From the NCBI GenBank assembly GCA_963830175.1, contig CAWHKV010000002.1, forward strand, positions 744,001 to 808,000: DNA of 64,000 nt, given 5' to 3'. This DNA is from JBBRBB01 sp963830175 (lineage in GTDB: Bacteria > Bacteroidota > Bacteroidia > Chitinophagales > Chitinophagaceae). Within the stretch, counting starts at the first letter, position 1; each line of letters opens with the position of its first letter. A program made the translations under genes and the position numbers. The notes beneath the pieces are model-generated. The model was not told the DNA's origin. It did no database searches and saw only the letters and a list, made by a program, of their open reading frames with translations. This document shows positions 48,664 through 56,795 of this stretch, piece after piece.

Positions 48664-49479
48664 ATAAAATGCGCACCCTTGTTTGATATAACAATTTATC
48701 TTTTAAATTAGAGTTATGGTTTTCTTTAAATCCAGACAGTCCGAATAAACCTGCCAGGTTGCCACGGTTAACAGCAATCTCGAGATAGCTTGCAGAATTA
48801 AACCACGCGAGCACCTGCCCTTCTTCTACCGAGGAGTAATCGTTGCTGAGTATTGAAATGTCTTCGTTTCTCGTAAAGATTATTTTAAATTTTCTGCCTT
48901 TTCTTATTTCCTCAAACTCATCATAACAAATATTCACCACTACATTTTCAAAATTGTCTATAAAGATTATCTGGCTTTCAATCCAATCTTCGCCCATGGT
49001 AGAACGCATAGGATATTTTTCATCAACCTCTGTTACTAGGTGTTCCTAACTTTTCGATCGGAATGCCCTGTGATATTTTTTGAAATGCGTTAACCCAAAC
49101 CTGTGTGCAATGCATAGCAACCATAAATTTTTTTGGAGGCACCGGAAGGGATATGATGATAGAAGGTTTTTCGCCTGTTATCATAGTTAATAATCCATTG
49201 TCAGCACAGGCAATATATTGATTATTGTATTTTGCAATAAGCAGGTGACCGGGGGTGGATTGAAACATATTCACTATAACCATATGAAATGTTTCATCTG
49301 GATAAAACCTAAAAGCATTTTTACAGATATAAGCTGCCGGTAAATAATTTTGTGAAGGAAGGCAATGAGATATGTCTGTTATTGTAACCTGCGGAATTGC
49401 TGAAACCAATTGGCCCTTTTATAGCTCCTACTATAAAATCTGACTGTCCGATATCTGACGAAAGGGTTACAATTGGCAT
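48656..49479 (-). CDS. SAM hydroxide adenosyltransferase (DUF62), split by two frameshifts
   Basis: Family members hydrolyse S-adenosylmethionine to adenosine and methionine, in the fold of SAM halogenases. Start is ATG 49479 with MPIVTLSSDIGQSDFIVGAI, which carries the family SDxG-type opening. An extra C near 49414 shifts to VTITDISHCLPSQNYLPAAY and CADNGLLTM. An extra A near 49037 shifts again to MRSTMGEDWIESQIIFIDNF and the terminal barrel ending at 48656. Rejoined it is about 274 residues, normal for the family. The stop overlaps plsC. Confidence 0.87.
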
Positions 49480-49501
49480 TATTGAAAGCACATTGCTAAA
49501 A

Positions 49502-50308
49502 TTATTTAATTAGTTTTCCGTCTTTAAAAAAGAATTTCTTTATAAGCCTGTCGGTAAATGCAGGTAAAAAATTGTTCATTAAAACTGTTTCTTTTCCCTG
49601 CAATGTTAATACAACACTTCGCTTCCTGTTTTCAATTGCATCTAAAATATGTTTTGAGCATTCTGATGAGGTCATTAATTTACTTTCATCCATTGGTGTA
49701 TCACCGTGCGGCTTTGCATTTTTATCCAGCGCCGTATTTCTTATGTTAGAAGCTGTAAATCCGGGACTTACCCATAAAACATTCACCCCGGTATCAAGCA
49801 ATTCAGTTCTTAAAGCTTCGAGCCAGCCATTTAGCGCAAATTTAGATGCGGAGTAACCGCTTCTTCCAGGAAGCCCGCGGTAACCAGCTATGGATGAAAT
49901 ACCTGCAACTGTTCCCTTTTGTTTTAAAATATGCGGAAGGGCATACCATGTGCAATAAACCGACCCCCAGTAATTTACATCCATTACGCGGCGCATGGTA
50001 TCAAGAGTAGTATCCATAAACAAAGCGCGCATTGAAATACCTGCATTATTTACCAGGATATCTATTTTACCGTAAGCGTGTATGGTTTTTTCGATAAATT
50101 TCTGACATTCCTGTTCGTTGCTAACATCAACCGCATGTGCAATTAATTGTGTGCCGGGATGCTGGGTTTGCAATTGGTAAATTTTATCGTGGTTTCTTCC
50201 ACAAGTACTTACTTTGGCACCTCGTTTTATTAAATCTTCCACAAGGGCTTTACCAATTCCATCAGAGCCACCTGTTACAACCACCACCTTATCAGTAAAA
50301 AAAGACAT
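49502..50308 (-). CDS. SDR family oxidoreductase
   Basis: The 268-residue short-chain dehydrogenase has VVVTGGSDGIGKALVEDL (cofactor loop), DILVNNAGISMRALFMDT, GISSIAGYRGLPGRSGYSAS and the YSASK catalytic pair around residue 150. Substrate is unknown. The C-terminus is longer than minimal SDRs and resembles DHRS7-like members. It ends 22 bases upstream of the SAM enzyme on the same strand. Confidence 0.9.
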   Translation of the reverse strand: MSFFTDKVVVVTGGSDGIGKALVEDLIKRGAKVSTCGRNHDKIYQLQTQHPGTQLIAHAVDVSNEQECQKFIEKTIHAYGKIDILVNNAGISMRALFMDTTLDTMRRVMDVNYWGSVYCTWYALPHILKQKGTVAGISSIAGYRGLPGRSGYSASKFALNGWLEALRTELLDTGVNVLWVSPGFTASNIRNTALDKNAKPHGDTPMDESKLMTSSECSKHILDAIENRKRSVVLTLQGKETVLMNNFLPAFTDRLIKKFFFKDGKLIK

Positions 50309-50400
50309 ATGGGATTAACTTTATTTGCAAATTTAGCTACTTCAAATTTTTAAAAGAATGTGTAATTTATAAGGGGGAAAATAAAATATTGTTTTTTTAG

Positions 50401-50431
50401 TTGGGTGCCTACTTAAATTCAATTATTTTTG
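50401..50431 (+). promoter_or_regulatory. promoter of tRNA-Lys
   Basis: TTG at 50401-50403 and TATTTTTG at 50424-50431 match the Bacteroidota -33/-7 consensus (TTTG, TAnnTTTG) with a 20-base spacer. The tRNA starts 21 bases later. Confidence 0.75.
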
Positions 50432-50451
50432 CACCCTTTATCAGAGAAAAT

Positions 50452-50524
50452 GATCTTGTAGCTCAGCTGGTAGAGCACAACACTTTTAATGTTGGGGTCC
50501 TGGGTTCGAGTCCCAGCGGGATCA
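50452..50524 (+). tRNA. tRNA-Lys (anticodon TTT)
   Basis: A 73-base cloverleaf: acceptor GATCTTG pairs with CGGGATC, the D-arm is GCTCAGCTGGTAGAGC, the anticodon stem CAACA/TGTTG holds loop CTTTTAA with anticodon TTT, and the T-arm is CTGGGTTCGAGTCCCAG. CCA is not encoded. Confidence 0.97.
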
Positions 50525-50538
50525 CTTAGTAAAAATCA

Positions 50539-50577
50539 AAATCCCCTGCAAGTTTATTTAGCAGGGGATTTTTTTTA
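50539..50577 (+). terminator. intrinsic terminator after tRNA-Lys
   Basis: ATCCCCTGC and GCAGGGGAT form a 9-bp stem around an 11-base loop, followed by a run of T. Confidence 0.85.
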
Positions 50578-50608
50578 TTCTGTAATTAACTCATCTTTTT
50601 TTGGCCTG

Positions 50609-51095
50609 TTATTGTAAATCGGTTAAACATTTTTTTCTAATCTTATTTGTAAGCCGCCATATATTTCCGTTTCCCAAATCATTTAACTCTAAGCCATATC
50701 TTTTATTTATAGTCAAAAGCAAAGTATTAAAATCACCATCCATTAGATCCTGATAATTTGAATACTTGGAAAGCCAGCAATTATAAAAGTTGTGTTTTAC
50801 AATATAAGTAAACAAATCCAGGATATACTCATCCATAATATAGTTCCCACTTAGATAACCAACGACTATAGGTCTTAAATGTGTAGGAATTTGATCCGGA
50901 CTCTTACGCACCTCCAAAAATTTTTTTTCAAGGTGTGCGTAGGCCAGCATTCGGGTAATTCCTGAACCCTGAAATTCTTCCCAATTTTTTATATGTGCCA
51001 CCCAGCCAGGTTTCTTGCCCCGATATTTCCTTTGCTTTGGTTTTTGAAAACCGTTTAAATTTTATTTCATAATCCGATAAAATAATTTTTTGCAT
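50609..51095 (-). CDS. protein of unknown function, frameshifted
   Basis: A 131-codon frame from GTG 51001 (VAHIKNWEEFQGSGITRMLA) has no proper start. An ATG frame from 51095 (MQKIILSDYEIKFKRFSKTK) runs into it if one base is removed in the CGGGG run near 51020, giving about 161 residues. The rejoined reading (AKEISG then KKPGWVAHIKNWEEF) looks natural. I recognise no domain. It lies just after the tRNA-Lys terminator on the opposite strand. Confidence 0.5.
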
Positions 51096-51120
51096 TAATA
51101 CTACATTTTAGGTTGAAAAT

Positions 51121-51154
51121 AAACGGCACCTAAAATTTTAAATGCCGTTTTTTG
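51121..51154. terminator. bidirectional hairpin terminator
   Basis: AAACGGCA and TGCCGTTT form an 8-bp stem with TAAAATTTTA able to pair inside. T-runs follow on both strands. It lies directly after the 61-residue gene at 51158 on the minus strand. Confidence 0.65.
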
Positions 51155-51157
51155 ATT

Positions 51158-51343
51158 TTAATACGCATTCATCCAATAAGCCATTTCTTCTTTCGACAGA
51201 TTTTCAAAACCATTTTTAACAAGGGCTGACAGCATTTTTTGATGACGCACCCAGTTTTCGATCTGCTGTTTCTTTTTTTCTTCGGGAGACTGGGTTTTGT
51301 TTTCCCCCATTTCTTCGGGGGGATCATTGATTTTTTCCTGCAT
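51158..51343 (-). CDS. small protein of unknown function (61 residues)
   Basis: The protein is charged and hydrophilic, with a Pro/Glu/Lys-rich first half (PPEEMGENKTQSPEEKKKQQ) and a short helix ending NGFENLSKEEMAYWMNAY. No family is recognised. Good start codon context and a terminator right behind the stop make it a plausible gene. Confidence 0.5.
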   Translation of the reverse strand: MQEKINDPPEEMGENKTQSPEEKKKQQIENWVRHQKMLSALVKNGFENLSKEEMAYWMNAY

Positions 51344-51379
51344 TGTTTTTAATTTTTTGGGTTGAAAAAAAGGGGAAAT

Positions 51380-51630
51380 TTACAGGGGCTTTAATCCAAT
51401 AATAAAATCTTGTTCTATAGTAACAGGTGATTCCAATCCCCTGTTAACCAAAACTTCATTAAGTGCATATAAATAAAGCGCCTGCTGATGAGAACCTATA
51501 ATACCTAGAGAACACACCTTTTCACAATTATTTGTAGTTGTTCGTCACTGTAATTTTTAAGTTTTGCAAGGTATTCCAGGTACGATTCTCTATCCCCACT
51601 TCTGGGGATATAAAGTTGGGTTAGGGTCAT
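51380..51630 (-). pseudogene. small unknown gene, frameshifted as written
   Basis: From ATG 51630 the frame reads MTLTQLYIPRSGDRESYLEY and LAKLKNYSDEQLQ, then stops after 41 codons. Shifting near 51537 continues NCEKVCSLGIIGSHQQALYL and EVLVNRGLESPVTIEQDFII to the stop at 51380. Together about 83 residues. Two protein-like halves joined by one indel suggest a real gene with an error. No known family. Confidence 0.4.
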
Positions 51631-51785
51631 AATACTTGATTTAAGGGTTTGAGTCAGGGGCATATGTATTCATGCCCTTGACAAAAGTTTTAAAGTTTAA
51701 AAAATTTGCAATAGGGTTACAACCCGGTTAATTTGAAACAATGAAAATAGTAGGGAATGATGCATCGTTTATTTTGACCCTAGCC

Positions 51786-51819
51786 GTCCGCATTGTTTTA
51801 CCACCGTGGTGTCGGACAC
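51786..51819. repeat. overlapping inverted repeats
   Basis: GTCCG pairs with CGGAC around an inner ACCAC/GTGGT hairpin, and GTGTCGGACAC forms a second palindrome overlapping the right arm. They lie in a gene-free 268-base gap between the small unknown genes and the TPR gene. No T-run follows. Role unknown. Confidence 0.45.
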
Positions 51820-51898
51820 TCGGTTGGTACCATCTTTTAGATGAATTCGTAATGCTTTGTGCAAATGTAGAAATAATTATTGTGTTCGAAAAAAAATC

Positions 51899-53326
51899 TT
51901 ATTGATTATTTTTTTTCTTGCTTTTTTTTGATGTGGCAATAAGGTCATTTACCTGTTTAGACTGTAATAAAGAAGGATTTAATTGTATAAATTTTTTAAC
52001 CATTCTCGGTGCAGTGTTTAGGGCAAATTGCAACTGCAACAATCCTTCCTTTTTTTTACCGGCAGTAAGAAGAATAGCGCTGAAAATATAGTGAAATATG
52101 GGTTTGCCATCTGTAGCTTTCAAAGCTGAAAGACATTGTTGTTTTGCTTCTTCGTGGTAACCGGCCTTAAACAATGTAGTTACCAGTGATTCCCATGCAG
52201 TAACGTTTTTGGGGCGGCTGTGCACAACTAAACTAAACGCCTGAATAGCATCTTTTAACCTGCCTGTTTCAAAATAACATTGGCCTAGCGCTAATTTATA
52301 GTCAGGCATGCTTCGGTTAATGCGCATGGCATTTTCCAGATGATTAATAGCTGTTTCCCATTGCTTTTCCTTTATATAGGTTAGAGCAATTTTATAAATT
52401 AGTTTACTGTCTGATGGATTCATATGAGAAGCCTTCCTAAAATTAAATCTAGCAGGGGCATACTTGTTCATTCTGAAGTAACAATGCCCAATGGCCTCGT
52501 AAATCACTTCTTCGGGGCGGGTTAGTTCAAGTACCTTTTCCAAAACATCGATAGCATCTTTATATTTTCTTAACCGAATAAATGCATCGCCCATATTGCG
52601 ATAGGCATAATCGAATTTTTCATCGATTATTACCACATAATGATAGGCGTCTATAGCTTTCTCAAATAATTTTAGTCCCTGGTAAGCAGCCCCAAGGTTA
52701 AACCAGGCTAATTCGTTATAGGGGTGTTCATCAATTATTTTATGGTGAATTCGAATGCTTTCTTCATTTCTCCCTGTAAAATCAGTCCAGAAGCATATTT
52801 TGTATAAAGCTTCTTCATTGCGGGGAGATAGTTCCAGTATAATTTTTAAACAATCAAAAACCTTGTCAAATTCCTCGTAATCATCATATACATCAGCCAG
52901 TTCAAAAAGTAGTTCAATTTTATCCTGACCTTCAAATTGCCTCAGGGCTTCTTCCAATAATTCAACCGCTTGTGGCTGCATATCCAAAGCCAGGAGGGCA
53001 TCCGTTTTTAAAATGAATATGTTTATATCTGTATTATCAAAAAGCGATGCCTGTTGTAGAAATTGCAATGCTTCGCTATAATGCGTAAGAGCAATAAGCA
53101 AATCGGCTTTTTTTATTAATAACTGGGCAGAGAAAGGAAAATATTCAAGAGCTGTGTCGGCAGCCTCAAGGGCTTTATTCAGGTCGTCTTTTTCATCGTA
53201 ATGATCTATGATTTTCTCAAAAGAATCTTCTTCTAAATAGATGTAATTTTTGCCCGACCTTAGATTGTTATATTGTTTTAAAAGTTCCCCTAATTCATTC
53301 ATATCGTGTGAGGGATATTCTTTCAT
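51899..53326 (-). CDS. TPR repeat protein
   Basis: About 475 residues of tandem tetratricopeptide repeats, for example ALEAADTALEYFPFSAQLLI, WFNLGAAYQGLKLFEKAIDA, AYRNMGDAFIRLRKYKDAID and KLALGQCYFETGRLKDAIQA. At least ten repeats are visible. No signal peptide is seen from the ATG at 53326 (MKEYPSHDMNELGELL), which is preferred to one at 53386 whose lead is unrelated. The tail is Lys-rich (KKSKKKNNQ). TPR arrays mediate protein-protein contact; the partner is unknown. Confidence 0.88.
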   Translation of the reverse strand: MKEYPSHDMNELGELLKQYNNLRSGKNYIYLEEDSFEKIIDHYDEKDDLNKALEAADTALEYFPFSAQLLIKKADLLIALTHYSEALQFLQQASLFDNTDINIFILKTDALLALDMQPQAVELLEEALRQFEGQDKIELLFELADVYDDYEEFDKVFDCLKIILELSPRNEEALYKICFWTDFTGRNEESIRIHHKIIDEHPYNELAWFNLGAAYQGLKLFEKAIDAYHYVVIIDEKFDYAYRNMGDAFIRLRKYKDAIDVLEKVLELTRPEEVIYEAIGHCYFRMNKYAPARFNFRKASHMNPSDSKLIYKIALTYIKEKQWETAINHLENAMRINRSMPDYKLALGQCYFETGRLKDAIQAFSLVVHSRPKNVTAWESLVTTLFKAGYHEEAKQQCLSALKATDGKPIFHYIFSAILLTAGKKKEGLLQLQFALNTAPRMVKKFIQLNPSLLQSKQVNDLIATSKKSKKKNNQ

Positions 53327-53465
53327 GGTTATTGAGGTTTCCGAAAGATAAAGACGAAAAAGAAATAATCCAAGTTTATGTAACAATTGGAAATCAACAA
53401 ACGTTAATAAATAAGTACGCTTTTGTTAAGAATATCCAAAAAGATTTAGTAATTTTGTACCTGAA

Positions 53466-53813
53466 ATGAACACAAAGCCTATTTATATTAAAATATTGTT
53501 GTCTGCAGTATTCTTTATGCTTATAAACGTTGGTTCTGCAACATTTATAGGAAAAAAGGGTTCTACGGATGATGGAGCTAAGTTTTCACTTAAATATTTA
53601 GGTAAATACAAGAGCCACGTATCGCTTGCTAATTTTAAGCTCTCACAATTTCATTTTGCTGGTTCACAAGATTTTTCTCCTTCTACCAGAAATGGTATAC
53701 AATTCGAGTCCATGCTAAGAATGGAAAGAGGAAATACTACTTACGTCTTTCCTTATAAAGCTAATGTGCAGATTTCAAGATTTAAAGCCCCTGTTCCCCA
53801 AAATTCTCATTAA
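53466..53813 (+). CDS. small secreted protein of unknown function
   Basis: The 115-residue protein has a signal-peptide-like N-terminus (IKILLSAVFFMLINVGSA) and a short basic mature part without recognisable domain. A -7-like TAATTTTG at 53450-53457 lies only 8 bases before the ATG, so the transcript may have almost no leader. It converges with the gene at 53817, with 3 bases between stops. Confidence 0.65.
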   Translation: MNTKPIYIKILLSAVFFMLINVGSATFIGKKGSTDDGAKFSLKYLGKYKSHVSLANFKLSQFHFAGSQDFSPSTRNGIQFESMLRMERGNTTYVFPYKANVQISRFKAPVPQNSH

Positions 53814-53816
53814 TTT

Positions 53817-54434
53817 TTAATTCTCCAATTTTCTATATCCAGAAGAAGGGATAGTAAATTTTATGGCTGGCACCGGGCTAAAGCTAATGCTGGTTGCTGA
53901 ATATTTAATTAAAGATTCACCTTTCCCAGATTCATATTCCAAAACCAAACCCGGAACATTTTTAAATTGAAAAGGATTTTCAGTTGCCAGTGGTTTAAGA
54001 TCTGGTGTGTAATACAACACAAACTCACTTTCATCAGACATAGTGGCGATTATTTTTTTGCAGTTATAACCCAAAATCTTTTTCGTTTCACTGGCAGGCT
54101 GAAGCTGAAGATTTTTAAATTGCGCATTTTGTTTTTGAAGGCCGGCTTCATCAACCTCCTGAAGATATTTTTCTGCCCCGATCTCTTTTAAAATTGCTCC
54201 AAAACCAGTATTGTAATTATATATAAAAGTTTGTGTGAATGAGGTGCTGATCATATCAACCCTTATTTGCTTTCCTTTTAAATACACGATCTTTTTTCCA
54301 AAGAAATTTTTTGCATTGGCAATGTTGTTACCTGAAATACGGTATTCAAGCGTACAATCTCCAATAATCTTTTGGGCGTTTAAACCCAAAACAGAACATA
54401 GGCATAGCAATGTAATAAGCAGTATTGGCTTCAT
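53817..54434 (-). CDS. secreted DUF4412/GLPGLI-like protein
   Basis: The 205-residue protein has a signal peptide (MKPILLITLLCLCSVLGLNA). The body follows a pattern seen in DUF4412 and GLPGLI families: an early strand TLEYRISG, a central KKILGYNCKKIIATMSDE and PGLVLEYESGKG. Such proteins are common periplasmic or surface proteins in Bacteroidota, function unknown. Family assignment is moderate. Confidence 0.65.
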   Translation of the reverse strand: MKPILLITLLCLCSVLGLNAQKIIGDCTLEYRISGNNIANAKNFFGKKIVYLKGKQIRVDMISTSFTQTFIYNYNTGFGAILKEIGAEKYLQEVDEAGLQKQNAQFKNLQLQPASETKKILGYNCKKIIATMSDESEFVLYYTPDLKPLATENPFQFKNVPGLVLEYESGKGESLIKYSATSISFSPVPAIKFTIPSSGYRKLEN

Positions 54435-54470
54435 AGTAATGGTTCTACTGTAAATATATTCAAAAAAACA

Positions 54471-54505
54471 AAGACCCGCATCAACTTAATGCAGGTCTTG
54501 TTTTG
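54471..54505. terminator. terminator after rpoD
   Basis: AAGACCcGCAT and ATGCaGGTCTT form a 10-bp stem with one mismatch and a 7-base loop. T-runs follow on both strands, so it may serve the rpoD transcript (minus). Confidence 0.75.
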
Positions 54506-54521
54506 TTTAAAATAAACTAAT

Positions 54522-55391
54522 TTATAGGTAAACCCTTAGCCTGTTGCATTTGCTCGCAGACTTTAATTTTTCCAGGGCTTTATCTTTAATTTGCCTAACC
54601 CTTTCCCTGGTTAAATGAAAATGCGTTCCGATATCTTCCAGGCTAAGGGGATGGTCTATCCCAATACCAAAGAAGAAACATAGCACATCTCTTTGTTTTT
54701 CAGTTAAAAGGTGCATGGCTCTTTCAATGTCAATTTTCATTGACTCGACATGAGCGAGGTTTTGATCAGCCCTTTCAGAATTCGGGTTCTCTAACACATC
54801 TACCAGGGTAAAATCTTCGTTCCCGGGAGTTGGGTTATCGACGCTTACATATTTATTTACAACATTAAGTGTAGAGGTTATTTCATCTTTTTCAATTTCA
54901 AGGTAATCAGATAATTCGTCTGTTGTTGGTTCGCGTTCAAACTCCTGTTCTAACAATTGGTAAGCTCGGCTTAATTTCTTTGTAAGCTCAACTTTGTTAA
55001 CAGGAAGCCTAACTATGCGGCTCTGTTCAGCCAGTGCTTGCATGATGCTTTGCCTGATCCACCACACTGCATAGCTGATGAATTTAAATCCGCGTGTTTC
55101 ATCAAATTTGGACGCAGCCTTAATTAATCCTACATTCCCTTCATTAATAAGGTCTGAAAGTGAAAGTCCTTGGTTTTGGTACTGTTTAGCAACAGAAACA
55201 ACAAAACGAAGGTTGGCTTTGATTAGATTATCCAAAGCTTGTTGATCTCCTGACTTAATTCTTCTTGTAAGTGCAGCTTCATCATCCGGGCGAACCAGGT
55301 CTAATTTGCTAATTTCAAGAAGATACTTTTCGAGGCTTTGCGATTCCCTGTTGGTAATCGACTTGGTGATTTTTAATTGACGTAAACTCAT
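54522..55391 (-). CDS. rpoD: primary sigma factor RpoD/SigA
   Basis: The 289-residue sigma-70 has region 1.2 (SLEKYLLEISKLDLVRPDDE), region 2 with DLINEGNVGLIKAASKFDET and FISYAVWWIRQSIMQALAEQ, region 3, and region 4 with DIGTHFHLTRERVRQIKDKA as helix-turn-helix. Region 1.1 is absent, which is normal for the short Bacteroidota housekeeping sigma. It directs recognition of the -33/-7 promoters. Confidence 0.95.
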   Translation of the reverse strand: MSLRQLKITKSITNRESQSLEKYLLEISKLDLVRPDDEAALTRRIKSGDQQALDNLIKANLRFVVSVAKQYQNQGLSLSDLINEGNVGLIKAASKFDETRGFKFISYAVWWIRQSIMQALAEQSRIVRLPVNKVELTKKLSRAYQLLEQEFEREPTTDELSDYLEIEKDEITSTLNVVNKYVSVDNPTPGNEDFTLVDVLENPNSERADQNLAHVESMKIDIERAMHLLTEKQRDVLCFFFGIGIDHPLSLEDIGTHFHLTRERVRQIKDKALEKLKSASKCNRLRVYL

Positions 55392-55784
55392 AGGTGTAGA
55401 TGTTTGTTTTTATAAGGACGAAAAAATAAGAAACGCGATTATTACTTTAAAGTTTTAAAAGTTAATACGATTAATTCTTTAAGTGCGTGGACTTTGCACG
55501 GATTTGGAATTGGAACGAGAGTTCTACGGAGTGTTTCTTTGAGGGGATCGCAGAATTCAAAGCAAATTAGGTTAAAGCTTTGTTATCACCAAAATATTTT
55601 TTTATTATTCCCGGAAGTAGAATTTGCTTTCATAGATTATTTTCTTACAGTTCATTATTAAATAATAATTAATTGTTTATCAATAAATATGAACCATATT
55701 TAAGCTACTGGTAAAAAAATTTTTATGGTAGTAATTATTTAATATTATTGCAGGGTGCAACAACTGCATGAATAAATTTTTAAA
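55392..55784. other. intergenic region between rpoD and the START-like gene
   Basis: This 393-base gap should contain the divergent promoters of both genes. I find no credible gene. On the plus strand several short stems occur: GTGC/GCAC at about 55485-55500, GAAC-GAGA-GTTC at 55513-55524 and CTTTGA/TCAAAG at 55537-55562. The right third is very AT-rich. Confidence 0.4.
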
Positions 55785-56165
55785 ATGGCTAAGAAGCAAT
55801 TATATGTTCTGGAGTATCCCGTACGTTGCTCTCCCGCAATATTGTACGAATACCTGGCAACACCCGCAGGATTGCAGGAATGGTTTGCAGACAAAGTTGA
55901 TGAATGGGAAGGAGTGTACAGCTTTCATTGGAATACTTCGGTGGAGAAAGCTGAGGTGCTGGAAAAGGAAGAAAATAAATTTATTCGTTACAAATGGGAT
56001 ACCATGGATAAAGACGAGTATTTTGAATTCAGGATTGAAAAAACAGAGATCACTAATCAAACCATTTTAGTTATTAAAGACTTTGCAGAAAAAGGTGAAA
56101 TTAAAGATCAGAGCCTTTTATGGGAATACCAGGTAAAAGATCTGTTTCACCGTTTAGGCAGTTAA
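55785..56165 (+). CDS. START-like (AHSA1-type) domain protein
   Basis: The 126-residue protein has a helix-grip pattern: LEYPVRCSPAILYEYLATPA, GLQEWFADKVDEWEGVYSFH, KFIRYKWDT and a long terminal helix. Such proteins bind lipids or small ligands or assist chaperones, but no ligand can be told here. Its last 65 bases overlap the 3' end of the opposite-strand gene at 56101. Confidence 0.82.
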   Translation: MAKKQLYVLEYPVRCSPAILYEYLATPAGLQEWFADKVDEWEGVYSFHWNTSVEKAEVLEKEENKFIRYKWDTMDKDEYFEFRIEKTEITNQTILVIKDFAEKGEIKDQSLLWEYQVKDLFHRLGS

Positions 56166-56772
56166 ACCTTAGCCAGCCTGTAATTTCGGAAAACGCACTT
56201 TCAAAAAAATCTTCTGCATTTTCCCAATTTTCCAGCATTGTTTTTCGCGCTGTTTTAATAAAAGGTTTTTCTCTTAGCAAAATTTCTAGCTTCTCTTTTT
56301 CAATAAAGGTATGAGCAGGCATGTAGTTGTCGGAATTAAAATGATGATGCCATTCATTATCATTTATACATACATACCATTCTGCTGGGTTTTTTAAAAT
56401 GCCATCCATTATTCCTGTAAAATATTTTTGGGCAAATTCACCTGAAACGTGCAGGGTTATACTAAAAAAATTTCCCCACCAGAAAAAGCTTCTGACGGCA
56501 AAAATATCGCGGCCAGAAAAGTTGCGCGGATAATCCAATGTAACATAAGGAAGACTTTCATATTGCTCACCTTTAAAAATTTTACCTCCTTTATTAAAAG
56601 CAGATTCGTTCTGCAACCATTTATTGGTTTTGGTAATTGATATATAACGCTCATAAATATTTGCCATGAGGTGCATAACCTTACTAATAATATGGTTCTT
56701 TGTTAAAATGAAATCCGGCGTTTTTACCAGTTCCATTTCCTCTTTTGAAAGGTTTACATTTGCATGCGCCAT
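56101..56772 (-). CDS. protein of unknown function
   Basis: The 223-residue protein is soluble by appearance, with aromatic-rich stretches (VRSFFWWGNFFSITLHVSGE, INDNEWHHHFNSDNYMPAHT). I recognise no named domain. It starts 23 bases from the LptF/G-type gene on the other strand and overlaps the START-like gene tail by 65 bases. Confidence 0.7.
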   Translation of the reverse strand: MAHANVNLSKEEMELVKTPDFILTKNHIISKVMHLMANIYERYISITKTNKWLQNESAFNKGGKIFKGEQYESLPYVTLDYPRNFSGRDIFAVRSFFWWGNFFSITLHVSGEFAQKYFTGIMDGILKNPAEWYVCINDNEWHHHFNSDNYMPAHTFIEKEKLEILLREKPFIKTARKTMLENWENAEDFFESAFSEITGWLRFNCLNGETDLLPGIPIKGSDL

Positions 56773-56795
56773 AACATTAATGTTTCAGCAAAGAG

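Noticed and set aside
55480..55600. Small RNA or 6S RNA in the rpoD spacer
   Set aside because: Stems are short and scattered and no terminator follows; too weak to call without transcript data.
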